Assembly: GCF_014204865.1 (NCBI RefSeq)
Contig: NZ_JACHMG010000001.1
Location: forward strand, 6,288,501-6,352,500
Origin: Amycolatopsis jiangsuensis
GTDB taxonomy: Bacteria; Actinomycetota; Actinomycetes; Mycobacteriales; Pseudonocardiaceae
DNA: 64,000 bases
Direction: 5' to 3'
The notes under the pieces are model-generated. The model saw only the letters and a program-made list of their open reading frames with translations, made no database searches and had not been told where the DNA came from. Positions 60,829 through 64,000 of the stretch are shown here, piece by piece; the first letter of the stretch is position 1, and each line of letters starts with the position of its first letter. A program made the translations under genes and the position numbers.

Positions 60829-62940
60829 GTGAGCGAGAACACTCGGCGCGGCGGAGCCTGGCGAGGCCGGCTGCCGGTGGTGGCGATCGTGGTGCTCGCG
60901 GCCGCGGCGTTGACCGCGGCGGTCACCGGGGCGGCCAAGCCGCTGCCGGGGATGCGGGTGGTCCCCGGTGGGCACTGGGTCTACAACTCCGTGCTGCAGG
61001 CGGCCTTCCACCTCGACGGCGGCACCTCGGCGATCGACGCGCAGGCGGCGGTGCCCGGCGACCAGGACAGCCAGGTGGTGCAGGGCGACACCAGTGGTTA
61101 CGTGGTGGGCGACCAGCGGATCACCCGGTTCGGGAAGTCGGACCTGAGCGCCGGTCCGGCGATCCGGCCGCCGTCGGACGAGATCCCGGTCGGGGTGGAG
61201 ACCGCGGGCGGACCGTACCTGGTGTACCGCCAGGCGGGTCAGATCGTGCGGCTCGGCGAACCGCCCGCGACGATGTCCGCGGGTGGTCCGGTCGGCACCC
61301 CGGTCGCCACCGCGGACGGCACGCTCTGGTTGTTCCGCACCGGTTCCGGGCTGCTCTGCCGGCTCGACCATGGCGCGGACCGCGTTTCCTCCTGTCCGGT
61401 CGTGCTCCCGCCCGGGCACACCGGCGAGCTCACCCTGGTCGCCGACCAGCCGTATTTCGTCGACACCACCGACGGCACCGTGCACCGCGTCGAAGACGGC
61501 GCGCTCGGTGCCGCGGTGCCGATGGGCCTGCCGAAGTCGAAGGAACTGCGGGCGGCGGCCAACGACGTTTCCGGGCGCGTGCCGCTGCTCGATCCGCAGA
61601 CGAACCGGCTCTACCTGGTCGATCCCGCGGCGAAACCGGCCAAGCCGGTCACCGTGGCGCTGCCCGCCGGGCAGTACGACGGGCCGGTGGCAGGCGGCTC
61701 GGTCGTCGCACTCGTCGACCGTATTTCGCACACACTGCTCACCTTCGACGCGAGTGGCAAACAGTCCGACGCGAAGCCGATCCCGCCCGGCGCCGGCACG
61801 GCCCGGCTGACCCGCGGCGAGGACTCGCGCGTGTACGTCGACGGCGGCCAGGGCACGCACGTGCTGGTGGTCGGCAAGGACGGCAAGGTCACCGACGTCC
61901 CGGTGGTTCCGCCCCCGAGCGGGAAGCCGGACCAGCCCGCGCCGGACCAGGCCGCACCACCGCAGCCGGACGCGCTGCCGCCCTCGGCGGAACGCGGCAC
62001 GGGGCAGCCCGCGCCGGATCGTGACGCGAGCAACGACTCCGGCCCTGATCCCCGGGCACGGAGCCAGAAACCCCCGCCGGAGAAGAACCCGCCGTCTTCG
62101 CCACCCGCGGTGCCGGCGAGTCCACCGGGCGCGCCACCGGGAGTGTCGGCCACCGGAGCTTCCGGTTCGGCGACGGTCGGCTGGGGTGCCGCGGCGAGCA
62201 ACCGCGCCACCGTGACGTCCTACCGGATCAGCTGGGCCGGCGGCTCGAAGACCGTGGGCGGCGGCACCCGCAAGACCACGGTTTCCGGGCTCACCAACGG
62301 AACTCGCTACACGTTCACGGTCGTCGCGGTGAACCGGGCGGGCACCGGGCCGGGAGCGTCCGCGTCGGCGACTCCGGCCGCAGCGGCGTCCGCGCCGTCG
62401 CTGACCGCGACCCGCAGTGGCAGCGGGGTGTCGCTTTCCTGGAGCCGTCCGGAACTCGGCGGCGGGACACTGGTGCGCTACGAGGTTTCCGCCACTGGCC
62501 TCGGTACCAAGAACGTTTCCGGGACCAGCACGTCCTACTCCGGGCTCAGTGCGGGGAAGTCCTACACCTTCACCGTGCGCGCGGTGACCAAGACGCCGGA
62601 CGGGAACACCCTCGACGGCGCGGCGAGTTCGAAGAGCGTCCGGATTCCGGCGCAGGACGTCAAGATCGCCCAAGGCGAGCCGACTTCCACCAGCAACTGC
62701 GACGAGAACTGTTACCGGGTGAACGTGACGGTCACCGGTTTCCCGCCGAACAGCCGGCTTTCGATCCGGCTCAGCTCGGACAGCAACACCAATGTCGAGA
62801 CCGAGCACGCCACCACCGGCGCCGACGGCTCGGTCACCTACACCGAACTCGACTACGACCAGCCGGGCCAGACGGTCTGGGTGACCGTGACCGCCCCGGA
62901 CGGCACCAGCGTCGAGTCCAACCACATCACCTGGAAATGA
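60829..62940 (+). CDS. Membrane-anchored beta-propeller-like protein with two FN3 domains
   Basis: About 703 residues from the GTG at 60829. A signal anchor (LPVVAIVVLAAAALTAAVTG) is followed by an extracellular region of about 340 residues with repeated short beta motifs such as HLDGG, TADGTLWLF and VDTTDGTVHRVEDG. A Pro-rich linker comes next (about 365-440), then two fibronectin type III domains (PPGVSATGASGSATVGWGA onward; SAPSLTATRSGSGVSLSWS onward). The C-terminal beta domain carries NCDENC. Exported wall-facing protein with no enzymatic motif; followed 4 nt later by moxR. Confidence 0.75.
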   Translation: MSENTRRGGAWRGRLPVVAIVVLAAAALTAAVTGAAKPLPGMRVVPGGHWVYNSVLQAAFHLDGGTSAIDAQAAVPGDQDSQVVQGDTSGYVVGDQRITRFGKSDLSAGPAIRPPSDEIPVGVETAGGPYLVYRQAGQIVRLGEPPATMSAGGPVGTPVATADGTLWLFRTGSGLLCRLDHGADRVSSCPVVLPPGHTGELTLVADQPYFVDTTDGTVHRVEDGALGAAVPMGLPKSKELRAAANDVSGRVPLLDPQTNRLYLVDPAAKPAKPVTVALPAGQYDGPVAGGSVVALVDRISHTLLTFDASGKQSDAKPIPPGAGTARLTRGEDSRVYVDGGQGTHVLVVGKDGKVTDVPVVPPPSGKPDQPAPDQAAPPQPDALPPSAERGTGQPAPDRDASNDSGPDPRARSQKPPPEKNPPSSPPAVPASPPGAPPGVSATGASGSATVGWGAAASNRATVTSYRISWAGGSKTVGGGTRKTTVSGLTNGTRYTFTVVAVNRAGTGPGASASATPAAAASAPSLTATRSGSGVSLSWSRPELGGGTLVRYEVSATGLGTKNVSGTSTSYSGLSAGKSYTFTVRAVTKTPDGNTLDGAASSKSVRIPAQDVKIAQGEPTSTSNCDENCYRVNVTVTGFPPNSRLSIRLSSDSNTNVETEHATTGADGSVTYTELDYDQPGQTVWVTVTAPDGTSVESNHITWK

Positions 62941-62944
62941 GCCG

Positions 62945-63907
62945 ATGACCCCAGCACTGCCGCCCGGCACCGTCTACGAGCGCATCGCGGCGAATGTCCA
63001 CAGTGTCCTGCGTGGCAAGCCTCAGGTGGTGCGGCTCGCGATCGCCGCGCTGTTCGCCGAGGGGCACCTGCTCGTCGAGGACGTGCCGGGCGTCGGCAAG
63101 ACGACGCTGGCCCGCTGCCTCGCACGCAGTATCGGCGGTTCGTGGAACCGCATCCAGTTCACCCCGGACCTGCTGCCCGGTGACATCACCGGCGTGCCGG
63201 TCTACCACCAGCACGCCGAACGATTCGAGTTCCACCCCGGCGGGATCTTCGCGAACATCGTGGTCGCCGACGAGATCAACCGCGGCACCCCGAAAACGCA
63301 GTCCGCGCTGCTGGAGGTGATGGCCGAGCGGACGGTGACGGTGGACGCGGTGCGGCACGAGGTGCCGCGTCCGTTCCTGGTCGTGGCCACGCAGAACCCG
63401 ATCGAGATGGCCGGGACCTACCGGCTGCCCGAGGCCCAGCTGGACCGCTTCCTGATGCGGCTGGAGGTGGGGTACCCGGATCTGGCCAGCGAGGTCATGG
63501 TGATCATGGGCGAGTGTGCCGGCGTCGGCCCGGACGAGCTGTCGCCGGTGGTCGATCTGCCGACGGTGCAGCAGACGATCACCCAGGTCCGTTCGGCGCA
63601 CGTCGACCGCGCGGTCTGCGAGTACGCCGCCCGGCTCGCCGCCGCGACCCGCGAGCACGCCGCCTTGCGCTACGGCGCCAGCCCACGGGGCAGCATCGCG
63701 CTGATCCGCGCCGCGCAAGCGCTTGCGGCCACCTACGGCCGCGCGTTCGTGACCCCGGACGACGTCAAGGAGGTCGCCCACCCGGTACTGGCGCACCGGC
63801 TGATCCTCACCACCGACGCGGAACTGCACGACCGCAACCCGGCGACCGTCGTCGACGAGGTCCTGAACGCGACCCCGGCCCCGGCCGCGAGCGGAGCGGG
63901 AGCCTGA
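62945..63907 (+). CDS. MoxR-family AAA+ ATPase
   Basis: 320 residues. Walker A is GVGKTTLA within EDVPGVGKTTLARCLA; Walker B and the MoxR insert lie in IVVADEINRGTPKTQSALLE. Sensor 1 is in VVATQNPIEMAGTYRLPEAQ, with the arginine finger in LDRFLMRL. MoxR ATPases act as chaperones with DUF58/VWA proteins. Starts 4 nt after the FN3 gene; its stop overlaps the next ATG by 1 nt. Confidence 0.93.
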   Translation: MTPALPPGTVYERIAANVHSVLRGKPQVVRLAIAALFAEGHLLVEDVPGVGKTTLARCLARSIGGSWNRIQFTPDLLPGDITGVPVYHQHAERFEFHPGGIFANIVVADEINRGTPKTQSALLEVMAERTVTVDAVRHEVPRPFLVVATQNPIEMAGTYRLPEAQLDRFLMRLEVGYPDLASEVMVIMGECAGVGPDELSPVVDLPTVQQTITQVRSAHVDRAVCEYAARLAAATREHAALRYGASPRGSIALIRAAQALAATYGRAFVTPDDVKEVAHPVLAHRLILTTDAELHDRNPATVVDEVLNATPAPAASGAGA

Positions 63908-64000
63908 TGCCCGGGCCGGCGGAGCGTGACGCCGGGGGTTCGGTCGCGGGACCGTCCGGGCGCGGTGCCGGAGGTTCGGTAGCCGGACCGGCGGGGCCGT
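63907..64000 (+). CDS. N-terminus of a protein coupled to MoxR (DUF58-like expected)
   Basis: ATG overlaps the MoxR stop (TGATG). The 31 codons inside the window read MPGPAERDAGGSVAGP and then repeat the GGSVAGP element, a disordered Gly/Ala/Pro-rich start. The position right after moxR is where a DUF58 protein is normally found; that identity is inferred from context only. Confidence 0.45.
   Translation, partial: MPGPAERDAGGSVAGPSGRGAGGSVAGPAGP

Overview
The window is about 70% GC and is chromosomal DNA of an actinomycete. Gene content and order point to Pseudonocardiaceae, most likely Amycolatopsis or a close relative: the ftsB-DUF501-ppx order, furA-katG, several SARP/AfsR-type regulators, type VII secretion genes, lipoprotein-rich ABC transporters and GTGA/ATGA-coupled start codons. 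The genus is an inference from style and gene order, because no search could be run.

Layout. 1-3 kb: housekeeping block (FtsB-like divisome protein, DUF501, Ppx/GppA) interrupted by about 0.8 kb of degenerate tandem repeats. 3-8.7 kb: complete five-gene peptide ABC importer with a long hairpin after the binding-protein gene and a related hairpin as terminator. 8.8-12.5 kb: S10 peptidase, family 5 uracil-DNA glycosylase, type II NADH dehydrogenase. 12.5-14.6 kb: a compact tRNA with anticodon UAA whose 3' half is repeated as a perfect 59-bp direct repeat 1969 bp downstream. The repeats bracket the remains of an integrative element (integrase tail, truncated GntR gene, YdcF-like gene, small HTH gene). 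14.7-15.35 kb: an XRE antitoxin beside a toxin pseudogene killed by an in-frame TGA and an internal deletion. 15.4-22.5 kb: a five-gene catabolic operon (flavoprotein oxidoreductase, MHS-type transporter, SDR, KstD-like flavoprotein, Tat-lipoprotein esterase) with a divergent IclR regulator.

22.6-27.3 kb: NarL-type two-component pair, a short arginine-rich leader ORF, an MFS exporter and a flavin monooxygenase, all coupled; this looks like an inducible export and modification unit. 27.3-33.8 kb: small membrane protein, two secreted or lipid-anchored hydrolases and an AfsR-type giant regulator. 33.8-38.5 kb: amino-acid ABC importer plus a DadA-like oxidase, divergent from an RpiR regulator. 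38.5-45.1 kb: MerR regulator/flavin monooxygenase pair, secreted tripeptidyl-aminopeptidase-like protein, and two paralogous Methyltransf_19 genes flanking a divergent DUF5997/LysR-sensor-domain pair. 45.3-48.8 kb: furA-katG and a TetR gene.

48.8-51.5 kb: a histidine kinase coupled to an unusual response regulator fused to a SARP activator. 51.4-58.6 kb: type VII secretion (ESX) accessory operon on the minus strand (WXG/PPE-like proteins, EspG, YbaB-like, EccE) mixed with an orphan OmpR-type regulator and a LuxR-type regulator. 58.8-64 kb: an OmpR-type two-component pair, a membrane-anchored FN3 protein, MoxR ATPase and the start of a further gene. The core ESX channel genes (eccB/C/D, mycP) are not in the window.
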